From DATKXO01 sp035528995 (lineage in GTDB: Bacteria; Planctomycetota; Phycisphaerae; UBA1845), in assembly GCA_035528995.1 (NCBI GenBank), contig DATKXO010000299.1, positions 1 through 13,402 of the forward strand: a stretch of DNA of 13,402 nt, given 5' to 3'. Within the stretch, counting starts at the first letter, position 1, and each line of letters starts with the position of its first letter. The notes beneath the pieces were generated by a model. The model was not told the origin of the DNA. It made no database searches and saw only the letters and a program-made list of their open reading frames with translations. Shown here piece after piece: positions 13,319 through 13,402 of this stretch. The position numbers and the translations under genes are program-made.

Positions 13319-13402
13319 CGCCCACCTCGCCTTGGCGCCGGGTGCTGGCCCCCGCCCGAACGGTCAGGCCGACGCGCTTTGTTCAATGCCAACCGATCCC
13401 TA

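Overview
The window is a GC-rich chromosomal segment (strong G/C preference at third codon positions) with short gaps, mixed gene orientation and several four-base ATGA gene overlaps. Nearly all genes are housekeeping. No mobile element, tRNA, rRNA or CRISPR array was seen. The gene styles (a large membrane/TPR protein of the TMTC type, a stand-alone FHA protein, GT4 glycosyltransferases, weak or absent Shine-Dalgarno sites at some genes) would suit a Planctomycetota-like bacterium, perhaps Phycisphaerae. That placement is an inference from style and codon bias, not from a marker comparison.

Left part (1-4097, plus strand): the 3' end of truA (tRNA pseudouridine synthase), overlapped by a GT4 glycosyltransferase, then a large polytopic membrane protein with eleven C-terminal TPR repeats. 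The last two could act together in glycan or glycoprotein assembly. Convergent to them, 8 bases away, is the rpmI-rplT pair (L35, L20) on the minus strand. It has its own promoter and no infC directly upstream. Further upstream on the minus strand is an unrecognised single-pass membrane protein with a plausible promoter, then a roughly 330-base gap and an FHA-domain protein.

Middle (6350-10231): hemW (radical SAM haem chaperone) on plus; a short unrecognised minus-strand reading frame with strongly coding-like codon use (7524-7781) squeezed between hemW and nadA; nadA (quinolinate synthase) with a good promoter; then hpt (hypoxanthine phosphoribosyltransferase) and a PH-domain membrane protein, overlapping by ATGA. 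hpt appears to be leaderless: a perfect TATAAT lies six bases before its ATG.

Right part (10371-13318): nfo (endonuclease IV) and a YjbQ/UPF0047 protein on minus, an SDR oxidoreductase (FabG-like) on plus with its own promoter, and a minus-strand response regulator whose output domain is an XRE-type helix-turn-helix.

No obvious new multi-gene system is present. The items most worth a second look are the REC-XRE fusion, the short unrecognised frame at 7524-7781 with the repeat at its 3' end, the leaderless promoter geometry at hpt (and perhaps at the TPR gene), and the GT4/TPR-membrane pair.
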